Positions 7,381 to 19,312 of a stretch of DNA of 64,000 nucleotides are shown one piece after another (positions within the stretch are counted from its first letter, which is position 1; each line of letters starts with the position of its first letter). The stretch comes from Propionispira arboris (lineage in GTDB: Bacteria; Bacillota; Negativicutes; Selenomonadales; Selenomonadaceae), in assembly GCF_900109225.1 (NCBI RefSeq), contig NZ_FNZK01000022.1, positions 1-64,000 on the forward strand, read 5' to 3'. The position numbers and the translations under genes are program-made. Below the pieces are notes generated by a model. That model ran no database searches, was not told the origin of the DNA, and was given only the letters and a program-made list of their open reading frames with translations.

Positions 7381-9375
7381 GTGCAAAAATACCAAAAGTT
7401 ATTCGAACCAGTAAAAATAGGTTCCATCAAAATTAAGAACCGTTTTGCCATGGCTCCAATGGGCCCTTTGGGCCTCGCAGACTCGGAAGGCGGCTTTAAT
7501 CAGCGTGGCGTCGAATATTATACGGCGCGGGCACGTGGCGGAGTAGGCCTTGTTATTACAGGCGTTACCTTTGTTGATAACGTAATCGAAGAACACGATG
7601 TCTGTCATGTTCCTTGCTCTACTCATAATCCTGTTCATTTTATCCGTACCGCCAGAGAAATGACGGAACGTATCCATGCCTATGACGGCAAAGTCTTTCT
7701 TCAACTAAGTGGCGGATTTGGCAGGGTAACCATTCCTACAAATTTAGGTGATCATCCTCCGGTTGCACCATCTCCTATTCCTCACCGCTGGCTTGATAAA
7801 GCCTGCAGAGAACTAGCTGTTGATGAAATTAGACAGATTGTACATAAATTCGGCGAAGGCGCTTACAATGCCAAAAGAGCTGGCTTTGACGGTGTCCAAA
7901 TTCATGCTGTACATGAAGGATACTTAATCGATCAGTTTGCCATTGCTTTTTTCAATCAGCGTACGGATGAATACGGCGGTTCTTTAGAAAATCGCCTGCG
8001 TTTTGCCAAAGAGATCGTCGAAGAAATCAAAAAAACCTGTGGAGCAGATTTTCCGGTAACGATGCGTTACAGTCCTAAGAGCTTTATCAAAGATTGGCGT
8101 GACGGAGCGCTTCCGGGGGAAGAATTTGAAGAAAAAGGCAGAGACATCCCTGAGGGAATTGAAGTAGCCAAGCTTCTAGCAGCGTTTGGTTATGATGCCC
8201 TTGATATCGATGTAGGCTCCTATGATTCCTGGTGGTGGAGTCACCCGCCGATGTACCAGGCAAAGGGTCTTTATATTCCTTATGCTAAGATTATAAAGGA
8301 CGTAGTCGATGTGCCTATTATCTGTGCCGGGCGCATGGATAATCCTGATTTAGCATTAGGTGCGGTAGAGGATGGCGCTTGTGATATGGTAAGTCTTGGG
8401 CGTCCCCTACTAGCTGATGAAAGCTATGTAAACAAGTTGCGTAGCGGAAAAATAGCTAATATTAGACCATGCTTGTCCTGTCAAGAAGGCTGCATTGGAC
8501 GTATTCAGGAGTTTTCTTCCTTAAACTGTGCGGTCAATCCTAGAGCTTGCCGGGAAAGAGAAACGGAACTTATGCCGGCACTGAAAAGCAAAAAGGTACT
8601 GATTATAGGTGGTGGAGTAACAGGTTGTGAAGCAGCCAGAGTTTTAGCCCTTCGCGGACATACACCCGTAATTTATGAAAGCACCGGGCGTTTAGGCGGC
8701 AATTTGATCCCAGGCGGTGTGCCGGATTTTAAAGAAGACGACCATGCTTTAATCGCTTGGTATGAAACTACGTTAAAAGAACTCAATGTGGAAGTTCACC
8801 TCAATACCAAAGCTACCGCTGAATTGATCCGTAAAAATCAAATAGATGGGCTAATTATTGCCACAGGCTCCAAACCAAAAATGTTTAACCTTGGCGATAA
8901 TAGTAAAGTTTACTCTGCTGCCCAAGTGTTGCTGAAAAATGTGGATGCTGGCAACAAGGTCGTAATTGTTGGTGGCGGACTTGTTGGCTGCGAGCTAGCT
9001 CTTTGGCTGGCTGATCAAGGGAAAAAGGTTACAATCGTAGAAGTACAAAATAAGTTGCTGGCAATAAATGGTCCACTGTGCCATGCTAACTCGGAAATGC
9101 TGAAAAGATTGGTTCCCTTTAAAGGCGTGGAAGTACTAACATCCGCTAAAATCATAAAAACTACAGACAAGGGTGTCTTGTTGGAAGTCAACAACCAAAC
9201 AGAAGAACGCCCTTGTGACAGCGTAATCCTAGCTGTTGGGTATAGCTCTGAAAATTCTCTTTATAATGAACTTAAGTATGAATTTTCCGATATTCATGTA
9301 ATTGGTGATGCCCGTAAAGTTTCAAATATCATGTATGCCATTTGGGATGCCTTTGAAGTAGCCTCAAGAATGTAA
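7381..9375 (+). CDS. Old Yellow Enzyme-type NADH:flavin oxidoreductase / 2-enoate (2,4-dienoyl-CoA) reductase
   Basis: A 664-residue three-part enzyme: an FMN-binding TIM barrel (residues 1-350; KIKNRFAMAPMG, QIHAVHEGYLIDQF, MRYSPK, ICAGRMDNP), a [4Fe-4S] site near residues 361-385 (CLSCQEGC ... C), and FAD/NAD(P) Rossmann segments (IIGGGVTGCEAARVLALRGH near 407 and IVGGGLVGCELALWLADQGK near 528). This is the architecture of FadH, BaiCD and the clostridial enoate reductases, which reduce activated C=C bonds with NADH. GTG start with a strong AGGGGGAG. It stands alone and ends at a clear terminator. The exact substrate is unknown. Confidence 0.9.
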   Translation: MQKYQKLFEPVKIGSIKIKNRFAMAPMGPLGLADSEGGFNQRGVEYYTARARGGVGLVITGVTFVDNVIEEHDVCHVPCSTHNPVHFIRTAREMTERIHAYDGKVFLQLSGGFGRVTIPTNLGDHPPVAPSPIPHRWLDKACRELAVDEIRQIVHKFGEGAYNAKRAGFDGVQIHAVHEGYLIDQFAIAFFNQRTDEYGGSLENRLRFAKEIVEEIKKTCGADFPVTMRYSPKSFIKDWRDGALPGEEFEEKGRDIPEGIEVAKLLAAFGYDALDIDVGSYDSWWWSHPPMYQAKGLYIPYAKIIKDVVDVPIICAGRMDNPDLALGAVEDGACDMVSLGRPLLADESYVNKLRSGKIANIRPCLSCQEGCIGRIQEFSSLNCAVNPRACRERETELMPALKSKKVLIIGGGVTGCEAARVLALRGHTPVIYESTGRLGGNLIPGGVPDFKEDDHALIAWYETTLKELNVEVHLNTKATAELIRKNQIDGLIIATGSKPKMFNLGDNSKVYSAAQVLLKNVDAGNKVVIVGGGLVGCELALWLADQGKKVTIVEVQNKLLAINGPLCHANSEMLKRLVPFKGVEVLTSAKIIKTTDKGVLLEVNNQTEERPCDSVILAVGYSSENSLYNELKYEFSDIHVIGDARKVSNIMYAIWDAFEVASRM

Positions 9376-9389
9376 CCCCTTATAATTTA

Positions 9390-9429
9390 AATATCCCCTG
9401 ATAAGATCTTTTGCTTATCAGGGGATATT
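9390..9429 (+). terminator. Rho-independent terminator of the OYE-type gene
   Basis: A perfect 16-base stem (AATATCCCCTGATAAG with its complement at 9414-9429), 8-base loop, 14 bases after the stop codon. Confidence 0.85.
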
Positions 9430-9526
9430 TGTGTGCTGCTATTCTTTTATTTATTGAAAATGAAATTTGAATTATATATAATTAGGCTAATTGTAAAAAG
9501 CCCCAAGCAGTTCTTACTATATTACG

Positions 9527-9670
9527 ATGTCTTCAATGGAGCTAACCAATATGCTTTTCCTGGTTGGCCGTGGTGTGGTATTTGATTGGTGTCTGCGTGA
9601 TGGTGATATGAATCTAAGGGAAAAGATGCGAAAAGTGATAGCTATTATGACAACGAGTCACTTGTTTTAA
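9527..9670 (+). pseudogene. TetR-type regulator, C-terminal remnant
   Basis: A 47-codon frame encodes LFLVGRGVVFDWCLRDGDM followed by NLREKMRKV, the usual last helices of TetR regulators ('RGVVFDWCL..G..DL...M'). No DNA-binding domain remains upstream; the frame is closed 33 bases before. It is therefore a leftover of a lost regulator, perhaps of the neighbouring reductase. Confidence 0.55.
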
Positions 9671-9715
9671 TAGTTATATGTTCTATTTTCACTTAGAAAC
9701 TGCTTCAAAAAAGGC

Positions 9716-10756
9716 TCATAAGATTTCATTGGTTCGTTTCCGACGGGAAGAATCCAACCATTCCGGTGTCCAGGTTTGTTCTTTGTCGTCAATTCTTTTG
9801 CCTGGAGGCACGATTGTATCAATAATATCCAATAAATCTGAGCTGAGTCGCAGGTCTACTCCAGCAATGTACTGACGTAACTGCTCTGGCGTACGTGGTC
9901 CCAGAATCGTTGACGTTATAGCTGGATGATTTTGAATAAATGCTACAGCCATATGTGCAAGTGTTATACCCGCCTGATCGGCAACTTGTTGCAACTGCAG
10001 GATTATATCAAATTTATGCTTATTTTCCGGCAGTTCTGGATTAAGTGTAAGGCCAACTGCTCCTTTTAAAAATACAGCCCGCGAATGACTATCTGCTGCA
10101 TGACCGGCCGTATATTTGCCCGTCAACAGTCCCCCTGCCAGCGGTCCATAAGTCAATATCGCCAGATCATAGCGCCGTGCCACTTCTGTAATGTCTTGCT
10201 CAATACTGCGATTGATAAGTGAGTACGGCGATTGTTCACTGACAAACCTCTGCAGATGATGACGCTCACTCACCGCTTGTGCTTCAATTATTTGCCATGC
10301 TTGGTGGTTAGAGGTACCAATATAACGAACCTTACCCTCCTGAACCAGATCGGTCAGCACGCCCAATGTTTCCTGAAATGAAGTGTCTGAAAAGGGATGA
10401 TGCAGCTGATAGAGATCAATATAGTCCGTCTGTAGTCTTTTCAGGCTTTTCTCTACCACTTGCCGTACCCAGCGACGTGAAGATCCATTTTGATTTAACT
10501 TGTTGTTAGGTTCAGCTCCAAATTTGGTAGCAAGAATAACATCATCTCGTCTGCCTTTAATCGCTTGACCAATGATTTGTTCAGATTCTCCATCTGCATA
10601 CCGACTAGAGGTATCTATCAGATTAATTCCAGCATTTATAGCCTCATGAATCATTTGTATGCTGTCCTCTTTTGTTGTCAGTGACCCAAACATTCCTCCA
10701 CCTAAGGCATATTGACTAACCTGTACACCTGTGTGTGCTAAATTTCGATAGTTCAT
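9716..10756 (-). CDS. Aldo/keto reductase
   Basis: A 346-residue (alpha/beta)8 oxidoreductase, starting MNYRNLAHTGVQVSQYALGG. The catalytic tetrad is present: Asp and Tyr in DTSSRYADGESE, Lys in ILATKFG, His in LYQLHHPF. The NADPH-binding tail ILGPRTPEQL is intact. I take the ATG at 10756, with GGAGG 11 bases before; the upstream TTG overlaps that site. It diverges from a TetR-family gene, which probably controls it. Physiological substrate unknown. Confidence 0.9.
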   Translation of the reverse strand: MNYRNLAHTGVQVSQYALGGGMFGSLTTKEDSIQMIHEAINAGINLIDTSSRYADGESEQIIGQAIKGRRDDVILATKFGAEPNNKLNQNGSSRRWVRQVVEKSLKRLQTDYIDLYQLHHPFSDTSFQETLGVLTDLVQEGKVRYIGTSNHQAWQIIEAQAVSERHHLQRFVSEQSPYSLINRSIEQDITEVARRYDLAILTYGPLAGGLLTGKYTAGHAADSHSRAVFLKGAVGLTLNPELPENKHKFDIILQLQQVADQAGITLAHMAVAFIQNHPAITSTILGPRTPEQLRQYIAGVDLRLSSDLLDIIDTIVPPGKRIDDKEQTWTPEWLDSSRRKRTNEIL

Positions 10757-10949
10757 ATAATTTGCTTCCTCCAATTATTTCTTGACCTCGTGTCCTTTTA
10801 TGAACACATGTTGATTATTATTTCTTAATTAATTATAATAAGAATAACTTACTAATACAATCATCACTAAAGGTAGAGTGTCCCATAAAATACACAATCC
10901 TAATATTGTTGATTAACTCACATTCTTGAAACCTGGAGGAAATACAAAT

Positions 10950-11588
10950 ATGATAACTGAAAAAACCGATCTACGTGTGATCCGCAGTCGTAAGCTAATT
11001 GAGCAGGCCCTACTAGATATACTTAGCAAGAAAGGGATTAAAGAATTAAACGTTAAGGCTTTAACACAGGTAGCTGGAATTAACCGTGGTACTTTTTATC
11101 TGCATTATAAAGATATTTTTGATCTGATTGAGCAGACCGCATTGATGCGTGGGCTGCTGGATATTTTCAAGCCAATTCAGTTAAATGAACTAATGCAGCA
11201 GACGTATGAGGAATCACCTTATCCTTCAATCACCGAAGCTTTTGAGTATATGAATCATCATTCTTATTTTTTTAAAGCATTATTCCATTCGTCCGCTCCC
11301 ACCGAATTAAGAGATCGGCTACAGTTCTTAGTTGGAACCCGTTTATATGAAAATCTGAAAGAGGATCATCCGAGATCTTATTGGTCCGTTCAGCCTGCTA
11401 GTTATGTTATAGCTTATCTGGGTAGTGCTCAGTTCGGTTTGATCCAGCACTGGTTTATGATGGATAGATCTCTTCCTCCTGCTGAGATTGCACTGCTCCT
11501 AACTAGATTTATTCGGACAACACCATGTATTTCACATCATTTACCTGCAGTAGAACAAACTAGCGAGAACTTGACTCATCCTATTTAA
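10950..11588 (+). CDS. TetR/AcrR-family transcriptional regulator
   Basis: A 212-residue protein with an N-terminal helix-turn-helix (KLIEQALLDILSKKGIKELNV, ALTQVAGINRGTFYLHYKD) and an all-helical ligand-binding C-terminal part. The ATG at 10950 follows GGAGG at 9 bases; the ATG at 10926 has nothing. It faces away from the aldo/keto reductase gene, sharing a 190-base control region, so it likely represses that gene and itself. The ligand is unknown. Confidence 0.88.
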   Translation: MITEKTDLRVIRSRKLIEQALLDILSKKGIKELNVKALTQVAGINRGTFYLHYKDIFDLIEQTALMRGLLDIFKPIQLNELMQQTYEESPYPSITEAFEYMNHHSYFFKALFHSSAPTELRDRLQFLVGTRLYENLKEDHPRSYWSVQPASYVIAYLGSAQFGLIQHWFMMDRSLPPAEIALLLTRFIRTTPCISHHLPAVEQTSENLTHPI

Positions 11589-11731
11589 TATCCTTGCTTT
11601 AATCTATTGCATTATAAAAGAATATAATAGATAATGTTTAATAAAATTCATTGTGATCAATATTAGGCATAACGTAGTGTCAAAGACTGTTATATGGTTA
11701 GGAGTGTATATATATAACCTAAGCACGCCAT

Positions 11732-12457
11732 TCAAAGGACTTTAGCAATCAACTGAACAAGATTAAAATACTTTCCACCCTCAGCCTTCATCATTTTGAT
11801 GTCCTCTGCGACAATGGGATGATCCCCTGTTTGCCATTCTTCCCAGGCCTGTCTGCAGCAAGCCATTTCACGACTGTCCACCATTTCAATGCCCTCAGTT
11901 CTCTGCCACAAATCTTTCCACCAAGCAAGAGAGTGCAGGGTTCTTTCCATCTCGCTATTCCAAAACGGCTGCATATCATCGGGAACATTTTTCCCAAATT
12001 CGTATTTTAATCCGGGAATAGCCACGGCGATATAGCCGCCCTTTTTCACAAAAGGAATAAGTGACGGGAGCATTTCTTCTGTATCACCGAAATAATGGTA
12101 AGCATCCACGGTAAACAGCAGGTCAAAATATCCGTTTGCGAAAGGCAACCCTTTGGTCGCGTCTACTGAAATCGGAACGGCTTTATCGTCAATCCCGATC
12201 GCTTTGAAACGCTCATAGTTTTCAGTCGGTGAAATCCACAAGTCGGCGGCAAAAACTTTTGCGCCGTATTTTTGTGTCAGCAAGAGCGTGGAAAGACCAC
12301 ACCCACAACCGAGGTCCAGTATACGCATATTCTCATTGATGTTTAGGTAGGACGCTAATTCCTCTGCTACTCGCATGGCATTAGGCCCCATCATGGAAGC
12401 TTTCAAAAATTCCATGTTATTCTGACTGGAAATAAATTGATTTGTAAATGTGTACAT
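11732..12457 (-). CDS. SAM-dependent methyltransferase
   Basis: A 241-residue class I methyltransferase: motif I MRILDLGCGCGLSTLLL, acidic motif II VFAADLW, motif IV DLLFTVDAYHYFG and post-motif KKGGYIAVAIPG. The C-terminal part is rich in Trp (HSLAWWKDLW), as in the UbiE-like group often annotated cyclopropane-synthase-like. Start at 12457 with GGAGGAAG upstream; a longer frame from 12502 is unsupported. Substrate unknown. It lies directly downstream, in transcription direction, of the first copy of a 92-bp repeat. Confidence 0.82.
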   Translation of the reverse strand: MYTFTNQFISSQNNMEFLKASMMGPNAMRVAEELASYLNINENMRILDLGCGCGLSTLLLTQKYGAKVFAADLWISPTENYERFKAIGIDDKAVPISVDATKGLPFANGYFDLLFTVDAYHYFGDTEEMLPSLIPFVKKGGYIAVAIPGLKYEFGKNVPDDMQPFWNSEMERTLHSLAWWKDLWQRTEGIEMVDSREMACCRQAWEEWQTGDHPIVAEDIKMMKAEGGKYFNLVQLIAKVL

Positions 12458-12495
12458 ACTATTCTTCCTCCAATAATCTTTTATCTTACTGCTAT

Positions 12496-12587
12496 AAATC
12501 AATTATAGGAGTTGTATTATGACAATGCACCCTGTAAGATATTTCAGAAACAAAAAAGCGACACGGCAAAATCACCATGTCGTTCTC
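12496..12587. repeat. 92-bp direct repeat, copy 1
   Basis: Bases 12496-12587 are identical to 14176-14267. The repeat contains a minus-strand terminator and a small plus-strand frame beginning MTMHPVRYFRNKKATRQNHH behind TAGGAG. The two copies frame a 1.6-kb insert with the hydrolase and toxin-antitoxin genes. Confidence 0.9.
12552..12582 (-). terminator. Terminator of the hydrolase-like gene (in repeat copy 1)
   Basis: On the minus strand CGACATGG and CCGTGTCG form an 8-pair stem (one G-T) followed by CTTTTTT. It lies 120 bases after the hydrolase stop. Confidence 0.7.
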
Positions 12588-12702
12588 ACTTTTCATATAA
12601 AACTGCATTTAAAGATTCTAACGCTTAACAATTCCCCGTAAAATCAGTTACATTACATGGCACGTTCCTAATAGTATATACAAAAAAAGTATCAGCATTA
12701 CG

Positions 12703-13299
12703 CTAAAACTTTTTAAGAAATAATAAAATATCTTTACTGGCTATAAGAGTTGATTTATTATTATAGTTCTTCGAAAATTGGTTGGCAAAGCCATGCTTAC
12801 CATATATTTTTATAACCTTGGTATTATTTAAACAATTTAATTTCACAGTCAAATCGTTCACATCGAAAGCTATTTCTTCAGTAGGAAAAAACAGTAAGAC
12901 AGGGCATTTAGGCTCTATCTCAAGATAATCTCGTATCCTTGAACCATAAAATCCAACATTAAAATTACATAAACCAGTTTCACTACACAACCACGCAAGT
13001 GTAGCACCTACGCTATAACCAAGCACGTAAACCTTTTTATAATTGGCTCGTATATTATGTAGAACTTCTTTTACTTGATTAAACGCACTCTCAATACCAA
13101 TATTATTCATAAAATAATGATATGCTACCATTTCTTGGTCATAACTAAATGCCCCTCTACCATTAAGCAAGTTAGGAGCAATGACATCATATTTATATTT
13201 TGATAATTTTTTACATACATTCACGATATGTTCATTAATCCCATAAATTTCATGAAGAACAATAATTACTGTATCTGATTGATTATTATGAGTCAGCAT
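12703..13299 (-). CDS. Dienelactone-hydrolase-like alpha/beta hydrolase
   Basis: A 198-residue alpha/beta hydrolase. VIIVLHEIYGINEHI gives the DLH-type Glu, GYSVGATLAW the nucleophile elbow (Ser instead of the classic DLH Cys), and GKHGFANQF the catalytic His; Asp is probably in the AFDVNDL stretch. The family hydrolyses lactones or small esters. AT-rich compared with the genes outside the flanking repeat, which suggests it arrived with the insert. Start ATG 13299 with GAGGTG; a GTG nine bases earlier overlaps that site. Confidence 0.75.
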   Translation of the reverse strand: MLTHNNQSDTVIIVLHEIYGINEHIVNVCKKLSKYKYDVIAPNLLNGRGAFSYDQEMVAYHYFMNNIGIESAFNQVKEVLHNIRANYKKVYVLGYSVGATLAWLCSETGLCNFNVGFYGSRIRDYLEIEPKCPVLLFFPTEEIAFDVNDLTVKLNCLNNTKVIKIYGKHGFANQFSKNYNNKSTLIASKDILLFLKKF

Positions 13300-13312
13300 T
13301 GATAACACCTCA

Positions 13313-13376
13313 CTCTAAGAAAAGTTTGAATCGTCAAGCCGTTCGCAATGTATTCAGCGATGATTTTCGTCCACTT
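13313..13376 (-). pseudogene. Short transposase-like remnant
   Basis: Minus-strand reading gives WTKIIAEYIANGLTIQTF, like the start of IS66-type accessory proteins ('W..II.E...SGL....'). Only about 20 codons remain. It may be a trace of the element that brought the insert. Low certainty because of the length. Confidence 0.3.
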
Positions 13377-13398
13377 TTGCAGACGATATCGATGATGT

Positions 13399-13674
13399 TT
13401 AAACAAAATCAAATTTAACACGTTTGTTAAATTTGCTAGCAATTTCTGTAAGTGTTTTTGTGGATGGACTCATATTGCCGTTTTCTATTCTGGCAATTGT
13501 TGATTGTGGTTTAGCAACAATATTAGCAAATTCTCTTTGAGATAATCCATAGGATTGTCTAAAGTTCTGCAGAGCAATTGCTATATCAAGATTACTTGAT
13601 TCTTTAACAATTCTATCGTAAATTTCCGGATCAGTTTTAGCTTTTTTATCTATATATTTTCTAATGTCATTCAT
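13399..13674 (-). CDS. higA: HigA-type antitoxin, XRE helix-turn-helix
   Basis: A 91-residue protein whose C-terminal half is an XRE domain (LQNFRQSYGLSQREFANIV, PQSTIARIENGNMSPSTKTL). It overlaps the toxin gene upstream by 8 bases, in the toxin-first order typical of higBA. It should neutralise the toxin and repress the operon through the palindrome at 14040. Confidence 0.85.
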   Translation of the reverse strand: MNDIRKYIDKKAKTDPEIYDRIVKESSNLDIAIALQNFRQSYGLSQREFANIVAKPQSTIARIENGNMSPSTKTLTEIASKFNKRVKFDFV

Positions 13675-14032
13675 TTAATAGTTCCCCCTTTAAATAAGCA
13701 TCCAGTATTTGTTTAGCATGTTTTATATCTTCAGCAGGTGTCTTTTGTGTTTTTTTAGTAAGTCCATGCGTAATAATATATCGATTATTCACAACATGAA
13801 AATAAAAAGCTCGTTGAATGTTACTAGCACGTTTAGAGCGAACTTCAAAAACATTATCAGTAAGTTTTTTAACCCATTCCATTTTACTTGCTGTTATAAT
13901 ACCAACTTCCTCAATTTTTAATATTAATGCTAATAGTTTATCTCTATCTGGATTTGGTAAACTATCTAAAAAATCTTCAAATTCACAGGACCCATTTTTT
14001 TTACGTGCAAACTCAAAATTAATATTTTCCAT
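13667..14032 (-). CDS. higB: HigB/RelE-type toxin (phage Gp49-like)
   Basis: A 121-residue basic protein with the Gp49-like pattern: FLDSLPNPDRDKLLALI, WVKKLTDNVFEVRSKRASNIQRAFYF, and YIITHGLTKKTQKTP. These features mark mRNA interferases of the RelE superfamily that cut at the ribosome. It is followed by the XRE antitoxin with overlapping frames. It lies within the segment bounded by the 92-bp repeats and may stabilise that insert. Confidence 0.87.
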   Translation of the reverse strand: MENINFEFARKKNGSCEFEDFLDSLPNPDRDKLLALILKIEEVGIITASKMEWVKKLTDNVFEVRSKRASNIQRAFYFHVVNNRYIITHGLTKKTQKTPAEDIKHAKQILDAYLKGELLNE

Positions 14033-14039
14033 AACTTAA

Positions 14040-14059
14040 TGATAGCATATACGCTATCA
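14040..14059. promoter_or_regulatory. Palindromic operator of the toxin-antitoxin operon
   Basis: TGATAGC (14040-14046) and GCTATCA (14053-14059) form a 7-base inverted repeat just before the toxin start codon, where a HigA dimer would bind to repress. Confidence 0.6.
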
Positions 14060-14175
14060 TCAAGCAACAAATAATCTATATTTAAACTAAACAATTGACG
14101 AGAGAAACATTTATTGTGAAAACATTTCCCAGAAAAATTCGTATTAAACAGACATAATTAAATGGGAATTTTTAG

Positions 14176-14267
14176 AAATCAATTATAGGAGTTGTATTAT
14201 GACAATGCACCCTGTAAGATATTTCAGAAACAAAAAAGCGACACGGCAAAATCACCATGTCGTTCTC
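14176..14267. repeat. 92-bp direct repeat, copy 2
   Basis: Identical to 12496-12587. It sits directly after the beta-glucoside operon and contains its terminator. Similarity continues past the identical part with an indel (CACTTTTCATAT at 12587 and again at 14278). Confidence 0.9.
14232..14262 (-). terminator. Terminator of the beta-glucoside operon (in repeat copy 2)
   Basis: Same 8-pair stem and T6 run as the other copy, 60 bases after the stop of the last operon gene. Confidence 0.75.
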
Positions 14268-14321
14268 TCTTTAGCATCACTTTTCATATCAGCCCAATAT
14301 TTAGGAAGACAATAGGGCTGT

Positions 14322-18565
<4,244 letters not shown>

Positions 18566-18629
18566 GATATCATCTCCTTTTTTCAGTGACTTAAAGCAGA
18601 ACCGTATGCTTCTTTGTAACCATATTTTA

Positions 18630-18935
18630 TTATTTTTTATTTACTAACTTCTCTGCTTGTTCGAGTACCGCTGCCCCATCACAGCGTCCATAAGATACAG
18701 AATCAATAACATCGACCGGAACTTGTCCGTCAAGGATTTTTGTGACTCTTCGCAGCATATGGCGTACCTGCGGTCCAAGAAGCAATACATCGAAATTACC
18801 AAGTTCTGCTTCGATTTTTGTCTGGTCAACAGCCCAGATTTTATAGACCTTCCCTTGTGCCTTAGCGGCTTCTTCCATTTTACTGACAACAAGATTTGTC
18901 GACATTCCTGCACAACAAGCTAACATAATATTCAT
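18630..18935 (-). CDS. licB: PTS cellobiose/lactose EIIB
   Basis: A 101-residue cytosolic EIIB: the P-loop IMLACCAGMSTNLVV carries the phosphorylated Cys, followed by VLLLGPQVRHMLRRV. Start ATG at 18935 with GGAAGGG; a GTG nine bases earlier is less likely. Passes phosphate from EIIA to the sugar at EIIC. Confidence 0.93.
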   Translation of the reverse strand: MNIMLACCAGMSTNLVVSKMEEAAKAQGKVYKIWAVDQTKIEAELGNFDVLLLGPQVRHMLRRVTKILDGQVPVDVIDSVSYGRCDGAAVLEQAEKLVNKK

Positions 18936-18956
18936 AATGAACACCCTTCCTTTTTG

Positions 18957-19310
18957 TTAATCTTCCACAATATTTTCTATTCCTAATTTATCGGTTACTT
19001 TTTTAAGCATTTTATAGATATGAATAAATTCTTCAGCATTCTTGGTAGTTTCAATAGCCATCGTCAAATGATCCTGCGCATGAACGAGAATAATATTAAG
19101 GACAATAGGCTTCCCAGCGGCCTCTTGCTGGAGCATTTCAGTCTGGATACGATGCGCCTCGCAGATGGCCTCCGAGGCTTCTTTCATATTGTTTTCTGCT
19201 CCGACAAAATCAAATTCTCGAGCCGCTTCGATGGCCATAAGAGCCGACGAACGTGCAGTACCAGCACTCGTGATCAGCTGAAACGCAACGGTATAATTTT
19301 CTTCTTCCAT
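18957..19310 (-). CDS. licA: PTS cellobiose/lactose EIIA
   Basis: A 117-residue all-helical EIIA with the active His in ILVHAQDHLTMAI. The ATG at 19310 is six bases after GGAGGA; an ATG at 19316 directly abuts that site and overlaps the regulator's stop. Trimeric cytosolic phosphocarrier between HPr and EIIB. Confidence 0.92.
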   Translation of the reverse strand: MEEENYTVAFQLITSAGTARSSALMAIEAAREFDFVGAENNMKEASEAICEAHRIQTEMLQQEAAGKPIVLNIILVHAQDHLTMAIETTKNAEEFIHIYKMLKKVTDKLGIENIVED

Positions 19311-19312
19311 AT

